From Jiangella aurantiaca (GTDB taxonomy: Bacteria > Actinomycetota > Actinomycetes > Jiangellales > Jiangellaceae): a stretch of 64,000 nt of DNA. The stretch covers positions 1 to 64,000 of the forward strand of contig NZ_SMLB01000002.1 in the NCBI RefSeq assembly GCF_004349105.1, given 5' to 3'. How positions within the stretch are numbered: position 1 is the first letter of the stretch; the number at the start of each line of letters is the position of its first letter. Positions 35,308 to 44,654 of the stretch are shown here, one piece after another. A program made the translations under genes and the position numbers. Below the pieces are notes generated by a model that worked only from the letters and a program-made list of their open reading frames with translations, searched no databases and was not told where the DNA came from.

Positions 35308-36234
35308 TCAGTGACTTGGGTATCCCGAGCGGGTGAGAGGCTCCTCGGCGGCATTCAGGTGACGGGCCAGCAGATCCACGGCCAGTCGATCCAGCGACAG
35401 CGACCCCGGTTCCCGAACGAATGTGCTGGTGAGAACACCGCGCATTCGGAGCACTTCCTTGCAGAAGGCCGCGCCGCCGTACTGGTCCTCCATCTCGACG
35501 AGCGGGAGCACCAGGCGATAGATGCGACCGGCGCGGTCGTGGTCGCCGCTCTCGAGCGCATCCCACAAGGCCACGTGCAGATCCGTGAACTCGCAGCCCG
35601 GCATCGTGCCGCAGATGCCACGCTGATACTCGTCGAGTGCGTATCGCGCCCCCTTTCCGCCCATGATCCCGAGAACTCCCGTTCCGGGCCGGCTGAGTAC
35701 CGCCGAGATCGTCTGACTGGAGAGACTCGATTCCTCCTTGATCCAGGACACCGCCTCGATCCGGTCGGCCAGCTCGAGGAGCTGACCCGGTGACAGCGGC
35801 GTGCCGGAGGGCCCGTCGGCGTTCTGCACGAACACCGGGAGGCCGCCACCGGCGTCGGCGATGGCCTCGAAGTATCCGACGGTCTCTGTCCACGTCGCGC
35901 GTTTCACGTAGGGCGGTACGGCGATGACGGCGTCCGCTCCCGCGTCGGCCGCGTGTTCGGCGAAGACCGCCGCCCCATGGATCGACGGCGCGGAGACGCC
36001 GGCGACGACGGGGACGCGTCCCGCAGTGGCCGCGACCGCGGTCTCCACGACGGCGCGTCGCTCGGCATCGCTGAGCGTGAAGAATTCGCTCACGACGACG
36101 GGAGTCACGAGGCCGTGGGCACCGGCGACGACGGAGAAGTCGACGACGCGCTCCAGCGCGGCGAGGTCGAGGTGGCCGGTCTCGGTGAACGGGGTCACCA
36201 GGACCGAGTACACCCCGCGGAACCCCGGCGTCAT
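35308..36234 (-). CDS. DapA-family aldolase/dehydratase for 2-keto-3-deoxy sugar acid
   Basis: 308 aa class I (beta/alpha)8 barrel. The Schiff-base lysine is Lys166 in SWIKEES; the substrate-carboxylate region is near VVSEFFTLS. Its ATG overlaps the stop of the dehydratase gene (ATGA). The IlvD/Edd-DapA pairing is the signature of non-phosphorylative sugar-acid catabolism, where the dehydratase makes a 2-keto-3-deoxy acid and this enzyme cleaves or dehydrates it. A true DHDPS in lysine synthesis is unlikely here. Candidate substrates are keto-deoxy derivatives of arabinonate, xylonate or galactonate. Confidence 0.85.
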   Translation of the reverse strand: MTPGFRGVYSVLVTPFTETGHLDLAALERVVDFSVVAGAHGLVTPVVVSEFFTLSDAERRAVVETAVAATAGRVPVVAGVSAPSIHGAAVFAEHAADAGADAVIAVPPYVKRATWTETVGYFEAIADAGGGLPVFVQNADGPSGTPLSPGQLLELADRIEAVSWIKEESSLSSQTISAVLSRPGTGVLGIMGGKGARYALDEYQRGICGTMPGCEFTDLHVALWDALESGDHDRAGRIYRLVLPLVEMEDQYGGAAFCKEVLRMRGVLTSTFVREPGSLSLDRLAVDLLARHLNAAEEPLTRSGYPSH

Positions 36235-38048
36235 GCAGTGGCCCCCGGTCGCGTGGACCGAAGGCCGACGAGGTCGGCGTCGGTCCGCAGCAGTTCGTCC
36301 TCGTCCGGTGTCGCGTACGGATCCCCGCCGTGCGGCTCGTCGCCGCTGCCGCCGACGAGGAAGTCCAGGTCGGCGCCTCGATCGGCTTGCAGCACGTGGT
36401 CCTCGTAGAGCCTGGCCCAGCCGCGCTCGAAGCGCCGGGGCCGCGCCGCGGCCGCCCGCCTCCGCCGCTGCAGCTCGGCGTCGTCTACCTCCAGCAAGAG
36501 GGTCCGCGCCGGCACGTCGAGCGCGATGACGTCGCCGGTCTCGACGAGGCCGAGCGGGCCGCCGGCGGCGGCCTCGGGTGCCACATGGAGGATGACAGTG
36601 CCGTACGCCGTGCCGCTCATGCGCGCGTCGGAGATACGGACCATGTCGTCCACGCCCCGCTCGAGCAGCTTGCGCGGGATCGGGAGATTGCCCACCTCCG
36701 GCATGCCGGGGTATCCCTTCGGTCCGCAGTTGCGCACCACGAGGACGGTGTTCTCGTCCACGTCCAGGTCCGGATCGTGGATCCGCGCTTCGCACTCCTG
36801 GATGGAGTCGAAGACCAGCGCGGGTCCGCGGTGGCGCATGAGTCCGGGGCTGGCGGCGGCCTGCTTGACGACTGCGCCGTCGGGTGCCAGGTTGCCGCGC
36901 AACACGGCGGTGCCCGCGCCGACGCCCAGCGGCCGGTCCAGCGGCCGGATCACGTCGTCGTCGAAGCACTCGGCCGCCGTCACGTTCTCCGCGAGTGTCG
37001 TGCCCGTCACGGTCAGCGCCTGGCCGGCGAGGTGGTCGAGCAGCCGTCGCATCAGGGCGGGCAGGCCGCCCGCGTGGTGGAAGTCCTCCATGTAGTGCTC
37101 ACCGGCCGGACGAAGGTTGGCCAGCCACGGCACGTCGCGCATCCACCGGTCGAAGTCGTCCAGTTCGAGCGGCACACCGGCGCGGCCGGCGATGGCGAGC
37201 AGATGGAGCACCGCGTTCGTCGACCCGCTGAGCGCGGCGTTCACCTTCACGGCGTTCTCGAACGCGCTGCGGGTGAGGATCCGCGACATCCGCAGATCCT
37301 CGTGGACCATGTCGACGATTCGTCGTCCAGCGCGGTGCGCGGCCTGCTTCCGGGCGGCCTCGGGTGCCGGGATCGACGACGTACCGGGGAGCTGCATGCC
37401 GAGCGCCTCCGCGACGCTCGCCATGGTCGAGGCCGTCCCCATCACCATGCAGTGGCCGGCGCTGCGCGCGTAGCATCCCTCGGCGGCGAAGAACTCCTCC
37501 GGCGCCATCCGGCCGGCCCGCACCTCGTCGGCGAGCTTGCGGGCGTCGGTGCCCGTGCCGAGCGTCCGGCCGCGGAATCGGCTGGTCAGCATCGGCCCAC
37601 CAGTGAACATCAGGGTCGGCAGGTCCACACTCGCGGCACCCATGAGCTGCGCCGGCGTCGTCTTGTCGCAGCCGCCCAGGAGCACGACGCCATCGACGGG
37701 GTTGGCCCGCAACGTCTCCTCCACGTCCATGCTCATGAGATTGCGGAAGAGCATCGTGGTGGGCAGCATGTTCGCCTCGCCCAGGCTGATCGTCGGGAAG
37801 ACGACCGGGACACCGCCGGCCTCCCACACGCCGCGCTTGACCGCCTCGGACACCTCGCCCAGATGGGCGTTGCACGGATTGAGGTCGGACTGGCTGTTGG
37901 CGATGCCGATCAGCGGCTTCCCGGATCGCAGCAGGCCGTCGGGGAACCCGAGGGCCTGCATGTGCCCGTTGCGGACCAACGCCTGCTGGTTGTAGCCGCC
38001 GTAGTACCGATTGCTGCGCAGGCGGCGGGACGTCCCTACTGGTGCCAC
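36231..38048 (-). CDS. IlvD/Edd-family sugar-acid dehydratase
   Basis: 605 aa from the GTG at 38048 with AAGGAG 10 nt upstream; the longer ORF start lies at the permease stop without a ribosome site. Cys residues expected for the Fe-S cluster are in LNPCNAH, GGCDKTT and GHCMVMG; the C-terminal domain has RISDARMSGTAYGTV. Family members dehydrate aldonates (arabonate, xylonate, gluconate) or dihydroxy acids. The coupled DapA-like gene and sugar importer favour a pentonate or hexonate. No sugar dehydrogenase is adjacent. Confidence 0.9.
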   Translation of the reverse strand: MAPVGTSRRLRSNRYYGGYNQQALVRNGHMQALGFPDGLLRSGKPLIGIANSQSDLNPCNAHLGEVSEAVKRGVWEAGGVPVVFPTISLGEANMLPTTMLFRNLMSMDVEETLRANPVDGVVLLGGCDKTTPAQLMGAASVDLPTLMFTGGPMLTSRFRGRTLGTGTDARKLADEVRAGRMAPEEFFAAEGCYARSAGHCMVMGTASTMASVAEALGMQLPGTSSIPAPEAARKQAAHRAGRRIVDMVHEDLRMSRILTRSAFENAVKVNAALSGSTNAVLHLLAIAGRAGVPLELDDFDRWMRDVPWLANLRPAGEHYMEDFHHAGGLPALMRRLLDHLAGQALTVTGTTLAENVTAAECFDDDVIRPLDRPLGVGAGTAVLRGNLAPDGAVVKQAAASPGLMRHRGPALVFDSIQECEARIHDPDLDVDENTVLVVRNCGPKGYPGMPEVGNLPIPRKLLERGVDDMVRISDARMSGTAYGTVILHVAPEAAAGGPLGLVETGDVIALDVPARTLLLEVDDAELQRRRRAAAARPRRFERGWARLYEDHVLQADRGADLDFLVGGSGDEPHGGDPYATPDEDELLRTDADLVGLRSTRPGATA

Positions 38049-38102
38049 GGTGTCAGAACTCCTTGTCGCTGTGATGGGGGCGGGGCCGGCGACGGCGGGC
38101 AC

Positions 38103-38927
38103 TCACTTGACGGCGCCGCTCGTCAGGCCGCTGATGAGCAGCGGCTCGAGCAGGATGAACAAGACCACCATGGGTGCGATCGACAGCAGGCCGGCGGCCA
38201 TGAGCGCTCCCCAGTCGGCGGTGTACTCGCCGACGAAGCTCACCAGTCCCACGGTCACGGTGGTTCCCGCATCGCCCTGGATGAGTGTCCTGGCGAAGGT
38301 GAAGTCTCCCCAAGCCAGAATGCCGGAGAAGATCGCGACCGCTCCGATCCCCGGCCTCGCCAGCGGCAGGACGATCGTCAGGAAGGACCGCAGCCTCGAG
38401 CAGCCGTCGACCATCGCGGCCTCTTCCAGCTCGACCGGGATGGAGTCGAAGAACGACTTCATCAGCCACGCCGCGAAGGGGACGATCACGACGGTGTTGG
38501 CGATCACCAGGCTGCGCAGCGTGTTGTTGAGCTCGACCTCGCTGAACATCATGAACAGCGGGATGACCAGGAGCGTCGTCGGTATCAGCCGGACGGCGAA
38601 CAAGCTGTACCCGACGATGAGGCCGACCTTCGAGGCCAGCCGCGAGAGGCTGTACCCCGCCATCGTCGCGAAGACGACCGAACAGACGACCGTCCCGGCC
38701 GTCACGGTGGCGGAATTGGCCATCCAGCGCCCCACCGGCCGGAGTTCGAAGACCCGTTGGAAGGAATCGAAGCTGATGGACCCGAGGTCAGGGAGCAACG
38801 GCGGTGACGGTGACAACAACTCCCGCGTCGGCAGGACGGCGGTCAGCGCCATCCAGTAGACGGGGAACAACAACACCACGATGATCGCCACGATCAGCGC
38901 GTAACGAACGACCATGCTTCTGCTCAT
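38103..38927 (-). CDS. Sugar ABC transporter permease, MalG type
   Basis: 274 aa from the ATG at 38927 with GAGGTGG upstream. The EAA loop is EEAAMVDGCSRLRSFLTIVLP; C-terminus GLTSGAVK. Shorter N-terminal tail than the other MalG proteins here. Separated from malF by 40 bp, whereas the other pairs overlap. Confidence 0.92.
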   Translation of the reverse strand: MSRSMVVRYALIVAIIVVLLFPVYWMALTAVLPTRELLSPSPPLLPDLGSISFDSFQRVFELRPVGRWMANSATVTAGTVVCSVVFATMAGYSLSRLASKVGLIVGYSLFAVRLIPTTLLVIPLFMMFSEVELNNTLRSLVIANTVVIVPFAAWLMKSFFDSIPVELEEAAMVDGCSRLRSFLTIVLPLARPGIGAVAIFSGILAWGDFTFARTLIQGDAGTTVTVGLVSFVGEYTADWGALMAAGLLSIAPMVVLFILLEPLLISGLTSGAVK

Positions 38928-38967
38928 GTCTCGACACCACCTCGGGGCCACGGAGTGCGGCAGGTCA

Positions 38968-39927
38968 TCAGAAGAAGCGCCGGCGGACGACGGGGAACAA
39001 TGCCAGGAGCGCTGACCCGGCCAGCGCCATCGTCACCACGCCGAGTGCGGACGCATGCGGGAGATCGAAGAAGCGGAAGGCCTGGTTGTAGATGGCCACG
39101 GCCAACGTCTGGGTCGCGCCGTCTGGACCGCCTCGGGTGATCGCGTACACGAAGTCGAACGTCGTGAAGGTCCACAGCCCGGTGACGATCATCGCCAGCA
39201 CGGCCGTGTTCTGCACCGCGGGCCACGTCACGTGGCGGAACTGCAACACGGGACCGGCTCCGTCGACCTTCGCCGCCTCGTACAGCTCGTCCGGTACCGA
39301 CTGCAGCGACGCGAGGAGCATGAGCGTGCACAGCGGGTACGCGCTCCAGACCGTCGGCATCAGGACGCCGATCAGCGCGGTCTGCGGATCGAAGAACCAG
39401 GCGATGTTCTCATCGATGACGCCGATCGCACGCAGCAAGTAGTTCACCACGCCGTAGGTGCCGTCGAGCATCCAGACGAAGCCGACGGTGGCGATCGATC
39501 CCGGGATCGGCCACGGGATGAGGATCAGTGTTCGAAGCCATCGCCGCCCGGGCAGCCGCCGGCGGATCAGCAGCGCGGTGACGAGCCCGACCACGATGGC
39601 TCCGGCCACCGCCGCCAGCGTGTACACCGCCGAGATCCGCAGCGAGTGCCAGGTCTCCGGGTCCGACAGCACGGTGTCGTAGTTGTCCAGGGTCAGTGGC
39701 AGGCCGCCGACCTCGCTCATGATCATCGTCTTGCCGTCGCGCAGGCTCAGGTTGACGATCATGTAGATCGGGAAGGCGATGAACACCAGCGACATCGCCA
39801 GCGAGGGCGCGAGCAGCACGTACGAGAGCAGGTTGTTGCGCGTCGACAGCGACGGACGCCACCGCGACCGCCTCGGTCCGCCGGTGTGCGCGCCGGCTCG
39901 TCGGCGGTCATCGGTGACCAGCGTCAT
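38968..39927 (-). CDS. Sugar ABC transporter permease, MalF type
   Basis: 319 aa. First helix LSYVLLAPSLAMSLVFIAFP. The EAA loop is YEAAKVDGAGPVLQFRHVTWP, followed by ITRGGPDGATQTL. Belongs to the importer whose operon carries the IlvD/DapA pair, so its cargo probably yields the sugar acid or its parent sugar. Confidence 0.92.
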   Translation of the reverse strand: MTLVTDDRRRAGAHTGGPRRSRWRPSLSTRNNLLSYVLLAPSLAMSLVFIAFPIYMIVNLSLRDGKTMIMSEVGGLPLTLDNYDTVLSDPETWHSLRISAVYTLAAVAGAIVVGLVTALLIRRRLPGRRWLRTLILIPWPIPGSIATVGFVWMLDGTYGVVNYLLRAIGVIDENIAWFFDPQTALIGVLMPTVWSAYPLCTLMLLASLQSVPDELYEAAKVDGAGPVLQFRHVTWPAVQNTAVLAMIVTGLWTFTTFDFVYAITRGGPDGATQTLAVAIYNQAFRFFDLPHASALGVVTMALAGSALLALFPVVRRRFF

Positions 39928-39959
39928 GGATCATCTCCTCCTGTGGCCGGCCCGAGCGG

Positions 39960-39991
39960 CCTGGTGGGCGGGCCGGCACCCGCCCACCAGG
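39960..39991 (-). terminator. Hairpin between binding-protein and permease genes
   Basis: Perfect 13-bp stem CCTGGTGGGCGGG / CCCGCCCACCAGG with loop CCGGCA, just after the binding-protein stop. Likely stabilises or attenuates the message so that the receptor is made in excess over the permeases. Confidence 0.7.
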
Positions 39992-39997
39992 CCCGTC

Positions 39998-41308
39998 CTA
40001 CGGTTCGGTGATGGACGACAGCTCCGACTCCAGCTCGGTCAGCACGTCGACGGTCTCGGCATCGGTGGTCAGCAACCGCATCATCGCGTCGATGATCCGC
40101 GTCTCGATCTCGCCGAAGTTGGCACGGAAGTTGGCGCTGTCGGGGAACTCCGGCTGCGCGCTCCCGATGGTCTGCGCGACCACCTCCAGCTCGGGCCGCT
40201 CCTGGACGCGCTCCGGCGGGACCGATCCGGTGCGGCCAGGGGCGGCATCGATGGCGCCGGCCCACATGCCCTGGAACTCCGGTTCGGCGGCGATCTGGAT
40301 GAAGTCCCACACGAGATCCTTGCGTTCCTCGCTGATCCCGGCCGGAATCGACAACGAGGTGCCGACGAGGGCCACCGAGTTCTCGAACGGCGGCGGCGCG
40401 ACCTGGAGCTGCGGTCGCACATCGGCCGGCGACACCTCGTCGAGCGTCGAGATGACCCAGTTGCCGTCCTGCGACATGGCGATCCGCCCGTCCGCGAGCA
40501 GCTGCCGGTACCCGCCACCGTCCAGACCGGGTGGCGCCTGACGTGCCAGTTCGCGGTAGAGCTCCACAGCCTCGACGGTCTCCGGCGCCGTGACGCTCCA
40601 TTCGCCGTCGGTGATCCACTGGCTGCCCATGCCGACGATGAAGGCCGTCACCTCACCGAAGAGGTTGGAGTGGGTGGTCGTCGTGGCACCCCAAGGCGAC
40701 ACGCCCTCCTCGACGCTTCCGGCCAGCGCCTCCACAGTGTCGGCCAACTCGGACGGCGAGGTCGGTGGTGCGTCCACTCCGGCCGCGGCGAGGTAGTCCT
40801 CGTTGTAGTACAGCAGCCGGGTCAGTGCGTGCATCGTGAGAGCCAGGTGCTCGTCATCCACCACCCGCTCCTGCTGGAAGTCTTCCCACTCGTCCAGCAG
40901 ACCGCTCTCCTCGAGCCGGTCGTTCAGCGGCTCGAGCTGGCCGGTCTCGGCGAAGGCGTAGAAGTGGTTGCCCGATGCGATGATGTCCGGAGGGTCGCCG
41001 GCCGACAGCTGAGTGACGATCTGGTTCTGGAAGTCCTCGTTGCTGACCGGGTACATGTTGACGGTGACGCCCTCGTGCCGGCTCTCGAACTCCTCGACGA
41101 TGGCCCGCAGCGCCTCTCCGTGACCGGGCTCATTCGCCTGCCACGTCGGAAAGTCGAGCACGATCGAGCCATCCTCACCACCGTCCTCCGCCGTGCCGTC
41201 TCCGCCGCTACACGCGGCGAGAAGCACGGCGGCGCCTACAAGGGCTACAGCGCGCTGCGCGTGACCCCAGCGAACGGTGACGCGGCCCGCCGACGATCGG
41301 TCATTCAT
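39998..41308 (-). CDS. Sugar-binding lipoprotein of the IlvD/DapA operon
   Basis: 436 aa. A basic N-terminus, hydrophobic core RAVALVGAAVLLAAC and lipobox LLAAC near residue 32, then a Gly/Asp/Glu linker. Family-1 SBP with DPPDIIASG, the common sugar-binding-lobe motif. First gene of a six-gene operon ending with the secreted esterase. Its promoter at about 41730 carries the GNGANCGNTCNC motif shared with the galactanase and GH1 blocks. A leader of about 410 nt separates that promoter from the ATG; I see no gene in it. Confidence 0.9.
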   Translation of the reverse strand: MNDRSSAGRVTVRWGHAQRAVALVGAAVLLAACSGGDGTAEDGGEDGSIVLDFPTWQANEPGHGEALRAIVEEFESRHEGVTVNMYPVSNEDFQNQIVTQLSAGDPPDIIASGNHFYAFAETGQLEPLNDRLEESGLLDEWEDFQQERVVDDEHLALTMHALTRLLYYNEDYLAAAGVDAPPTSPSELADTVEALAGSVEEGVSPWGATTTTHSNLFGEVTAFIVGMGSQWITDGEWSVTAPETVEAVELYRELARQAPPGLDGGGYRQLLADGRIAMSQDGNWVISTLDEVSPADVRPQLQVAPPPFENSVALVGTSLSIPAGISEERKDLVWDFIQIAAEPEFQGMWAGAIDAAPGRTGSVPPERVQERPELEVVAQTIGSAQPEFPDSANFRANFGEIETRIIDAMMRLLTTDAETVDVLTELESELSSITEP

Positions 41309-41719
41309 CGGAGCACCTTCCTATCATTGGTATGTCTTCTGGCGACGCACCATCGGCGTCACCGTTGTGCGCAGACGATGATGATTCCACGAAAGGTGGA
41401 CGCACCCATAGAGCATCGCCCGTGTATAGCGCACGCTTCGAAACGACAGCGTTCTGGTGTCGTGCTCGTCCGCGACGATTCAGACGTCGCGCACCGAGAT
41501 ATCGGGACGCCTGAAGATCGATTCGTCGAATGGCTCGAGTGGTGGATCCCAAAGGCGCGGGAGCAATGTGCTCCACCGTCGCCGCGGCGCCGGCGGCCCA
41601 GGACGCTGTGGTGGAATTGCGCCGACTCTGGCACCGTTCCACAACCTCCTTTGGTTGCCGTTCACTCGCGGATCTTCCCAGCAGACCGTGAGCCGCAGCT
41701 GCCGGAGCGCCCGAGGGCT

Positions 41720-41760
41720 GTGACCGGTCCCAGTTTGGAGGCTGGTCAGCCGTGCGTCAA
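41720..41760 (-). promoter_or_regulatory. Promoter with GNGANCGNTCNC operator for importer operon
   Basis: Minus strand TTGACG (41755-41760), 17 bp, CAAACT (41732-41737), then GTGACCGGTCCC (41720-41731, plus strand) over the expected start. Order, spacing and text parallel 26477-26518. It faces SBP 39998-41308. Confidence 0.6.
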
Positions 41761-41816
41761 GCTCGATCGAGCCCGGAATCTCATCAGGCGACCACCTCAT
41801 GGGCCACGAGCCACCC

Positions 41817-41883
41817 TTGACATGCGGTTTCCCCGTGAGCCAGACTCCCTGCACATCACGCAGAGCGGCTGCACATTGCGCAG
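41817..41883 (+). promoter_or_regulatory. GH53 promoter with two IclR-type operators
   Basis: TTGACA (41817-41822), 18 bp, CAGACT (41841-41846). Directly after the -10 lie CTGCACATCACGCAG (41849-41863) and CTGCACATTGCGCAG (41869-41883), both fitting CTGCR-N5-CGCAG, with starts exactly 20 bp apart, i.e. on the same DNA face. The same paired arrangement precedes the iclR gene. Position over the start region suggests repression. No gene is seen in 41884-42023. Confidence 0.75.
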
Positions 41884-42023
41884 CCCCTCGGTGATGAGCC
41901 TCTGCCCGGTCACCGGGGAGAGGGATTTGCGGAGCCCGCCGATGTGCACATCGGGCCCGCTGGGCGCGACGGTCGATCACCCATCTCCTTCCAGATCAAT
42001 GACGACTCGAATTGGAGTGGATA

Positions 42024-44432
42024 ATGGCAAGGAACCGTCCGATCCGCACCTTTGTGAGTGTGGCCGCAGCACTAGCTGTAGGCGCCGCATCAGGCGGCGC
42101 CACTACTCCGGCGGCCGCACTATTCGGCGACGTCGAGATCAAGCCGATCGAGAGCAACATCGCGGAAAGACCGTGGGCTTCTGTCGAGGCAGGCAGCGGC
42201 GCCGATTCAAGCAGACTGGCGATCGACCAGAACGCCGATACGGCGTGGATTGCCGCAGACTCCGGTGCGCAGTGGCTGACGCTCGATCTCGGTGGAATCT
42301 ACGACAACATCCGCAAGGTCGAAGTCGTATTCCCGGACTCCGGCGCGGTTTACCAGTACGTGGTCGAGGCCTCGGGTGACGGCGACGACTGGACGGTGAT
42401 CGCCGACCGGTCGGACAACGCCGCCCCCGGCCGAGGCGGAGTCGAGCTGTTGACCCGTCCGGACACCCGCTACATCCGCGTGACGATCACAGGGACGTCG
42501 CCGGGGGCGACCGTCGGCGTGAGCGAGATCAGCGCCTACAACTACCTCCGCGACGATGTCGTGCTGGGTGCCGATCTGTCCTATATCGACGACTTCCAGA
42601 ACCGTCAGTACTGGGTACATCCGCTGGAGGAGGATCGCGGGGCCGGACCGTTCCTGCTGGACGTCGCCCAGGACCGCGGCATGGAGCTCGTTCGCCTGCG
42701 GATCTTCAACGAGCCCCGCAGTGAGTCATCGGGCAGTCCGGTCAATCCCCCGCGCCAGGGGCCGGAGCGCTCTCTCCAGTCGGCGAAATGGATCAAGGAG
42801 CGCGGGCTCGAACTGGCCATCGACTTCCACTACTCGGACTCGTGGGCAGACCCTGGCAAGCAGGCCAAGCCGCGAGCATGGGCCGAGCTCCCGTTCGACG
42901 AACTGGTGGATGCCGTCTACGGCTACACCCACGACTACATCCGCCAGCTGGTCGACCAGGGCACGACACCGGACAAGGTGGCGATCGGCAACGAGGTCAA
43001 CAACGGCTTCCTGTGGGGCAGCGAGGCCGCTGGCATGACCACCGGCCCGGTGGTCGGGACGGCGAACCCGGCCTATTTCCGCAACCAGCCCGGGATCTAC
43101 CAGTCCCAGCCCGGTGGTGGCCTGCTGTGGCCGTACATGAACTCGGACGACCCGGTCGAGCAGCGACTGTACTCGGAGGCCTTCGACCGCTTCGCCGAGT
43201 TGCAGGCCGCCGGTATCCGCGCCGTACGGGACGCCTCTCCGTCGACGCTGGTCGAGATCCACTCGCTGACCGGCAGCGGCATCGGCCCGGTCGTCGGCCC
43301 GGGTGTGGGCAACCAGGAGATCAGCGGCATCGAGAAGGCGATGGAGATGTGGAGCCAGACGCTTTCTCGCCTCGAGGACGAGCACGGTGTGTTCCCGGAC
43401 ATCATCGGCCAGTCCTACTACCCCGAGTACCACGGGACGATGGAGCAGCTCGAGCACAACCTGCACACCGTCGCCTCGGCATACCCAGAGGTTCAGCTCG
43501 TGGTCGCCGAGACGTCCTACCCGGCCTCGGGCGGTGGTGGCGCACCCATGCCGAACGCGATCTACCCGCGGACGATCCAAGGCCAGGCAGACGCCATCCA
43601 GCGGGTGTTCCAGGCCACCAACGACGTCATCAACAACCAGGGCAAGGGCGTCCTGACCTGGGAGCCGGCCAGCTGGCAATCGATGTTCCGGTCCGTGCCG
43701 GGCATGGCGAACACCTTCGAGCCGCACAGCTCGATCGACATCTACAACAAGAGCCGCGCCACGCACGTCATGGAGGACCGCGTCTATCGGACCGTGCTGG
43801 TCGGCGCCGAGCCGGCGCTGCCCGAGACGGTGCAGGTGCTGACCACCGCTGACGGCTCGATCGCCTCAGTCCCAGTCGACTGGGACGAGGTGTCTGCCGA
43901 CGGTACCGACACAACCGGTCGGGTCGCGGTCTCCGGCTCGACCGAGTTCGGCGGGGTCACCGCGCTCGTGGACGTCATCGACGACTACGTGACCCCGGCG
44001 TGCGGCGAGAGGGTGTCCGGGCGGCACCTCGGTCCGCTGACCATCGACTCCGGTGTCACCTGTATCGAGCGGGCGACGATCGCCGGGCCGGTCACCGTCG
44101 GTCCGGGCGCGTCGGTCGTGATCACCAACGGCCAGGTCACCGGCCCGGTGACCTCGCAGGGGGACGGCGTGGTCGTGGTCTGCGGCACTCGAGTGACGGG
44201 CCCCCTCACCATCCAGCGCGCATCATCGGTGACCCTTGGCAATCCCATCGTCGGCTGCGAGCCGAACACGGTGACCGGGCCGGTCTCTGTCAACGACGTG
44301 TCGGGGTGGAACGTGATCGCGGGCAACCGGATCACTGGTCCACTGGCCTGTTCAGGGAACGATCCAGCGCCGGTCAACAACGGCTCGATCAACACGGCTG
44401 GGCGCAAGAGTGGCCAGTGCGCCGGGCTCTAG
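42024..44432 (+). CDS. ganA: Secreted GH53 endo-beta-1,4-galactanase with GPV module (copy 2)
   Basis: 802 aa from the ATG at 42024 (GGAGTGG upstream). Signal peptide to about residue 36, F5/8-type binding domain (about 45-175), GH53 barrel from VVLGADLSYID, acid/base Glu324 in AIGNE, nucleophile Glu496 in VVAETS, Big_4-like domain (about 560-655). Residues 660-802 are the Cys-rich GPV-repeat module also found in the GH3 and in copy 3. Close to copy 3 in every domain except a longer loop TTGPVVGTANPAYF and the segment LTGSGIGPVVGPGV. Under paired IclR-type operators and followed by GH2. Confidence 0.93.
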   Translation: MARNRPIRTFVSVAAALAVGAASGGATTPAAALFGDVEIKPIESNIAERPWASVEAGSGADSSRLAIDQNADTAWIAADSGAQWLTLDLGGIYDNIRKVEVVFPDSGAVYQYVVEASGDGDDWTVIADRSDNAAPGRGGVELLTRPDTRYIRVTITGTSPGATVGVSEISAYNYLRDDVVLGADLSYIDDFQNRQYWVHPLEEDRGAGPFLLDVAQDRGMELVRLRIFNEPRSESSGSPVNPPRQGPERSLQSAKWIKERGLELAIDFHYSDSWADPGKQAKPRAWAELPFDELVDAVYGYTHDYIRQLVDQGTTPDKVAIGNEVNNGFLWGSEAAGMTTGPVVGTANPAYFRNQPGIYQSQPGGGLLWPYMNSDDPVEQRLYSEAFDRFAELQAAGIRAVRDASPSTLVEIHSLTGSGIGPVVGPGVGNQEISGIEKAMEMWSQTLSRLEDEHGVFPDIIGQSYYPEYHGTMEQLEHNLHTVASAYPEVQLVVAETSYPASGGGGAPMPNAIYPRTIQGQADAIQRVFQATNDVINNQGKGVLTWEPASWQSMFRSVPGMANTFEPHSSIDIYNKSRATHVMEDRVYRTVLVGAEPALPETVQVLTTADGSIASVPVDWDEVSADGTDTTGRVAVSGSTEFGGVTALVDVIDDYVTPACGERVSGRHLGPLTIDSGVTCIERATIAGPVTVGPGASVVITNGQVTGPVTSQGDGVVVVCGTRVTGPLTIQRASSVTLGNPIVGCEPNTVTGPVSVNDVSGWNVIAGNRITGPLACSGNDPAPVNNGSINTAGRKSGQCAGL

Positions 44433-44470
44433 GCCATTCGACGACCCAGACAACCCCGAGCACAGCATTC

Positions 44471-44485
44471 CTGCGGAATGCGCAG
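44471..44485 (+). promoter_or_regulatory. IclR-type operator before GH2
   Basis: CTGCGGAATGCGCAG fits CTGCR-N5-CGCAG exactly, 170 bp before the GH2 ATG and 38 bp after the GH53 stop. A degenerate half site (CACAG) lies 20 bp upstream, keeping the spacing seen at the other two locations. Confidence 0.65.
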
Positions 44486-44654
44486 CCGGTGCCGATGTCG
44501 AGCGGAGGAGACGCTGGCCGTCGAGCCCGCCCGGCCGACTGGCCTCCTCCGCCCGCACCTCTGCTCCTCCTGTCGCTACCGCCGAGGCGGCGGCTCCATC
44601 CACGCCGCTCAAGCGCACGTCATCCAGTCCGGCTCAAGGGAAGGAAGTAGATTC

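Noticed and set aside
36330-38807. 825-aa plus-strand ORF opposite the dehydratase
   Set aside because: Antisense shadow; the minus strand carries an unambiguous IlvD/Edd protein with its cluster cysteines.
41301-41642. 113-aa minus ORF in the leader before the SBP
   Set aside because: Overlaps the SBP start, composition is not protein-like, and no ribosome site.
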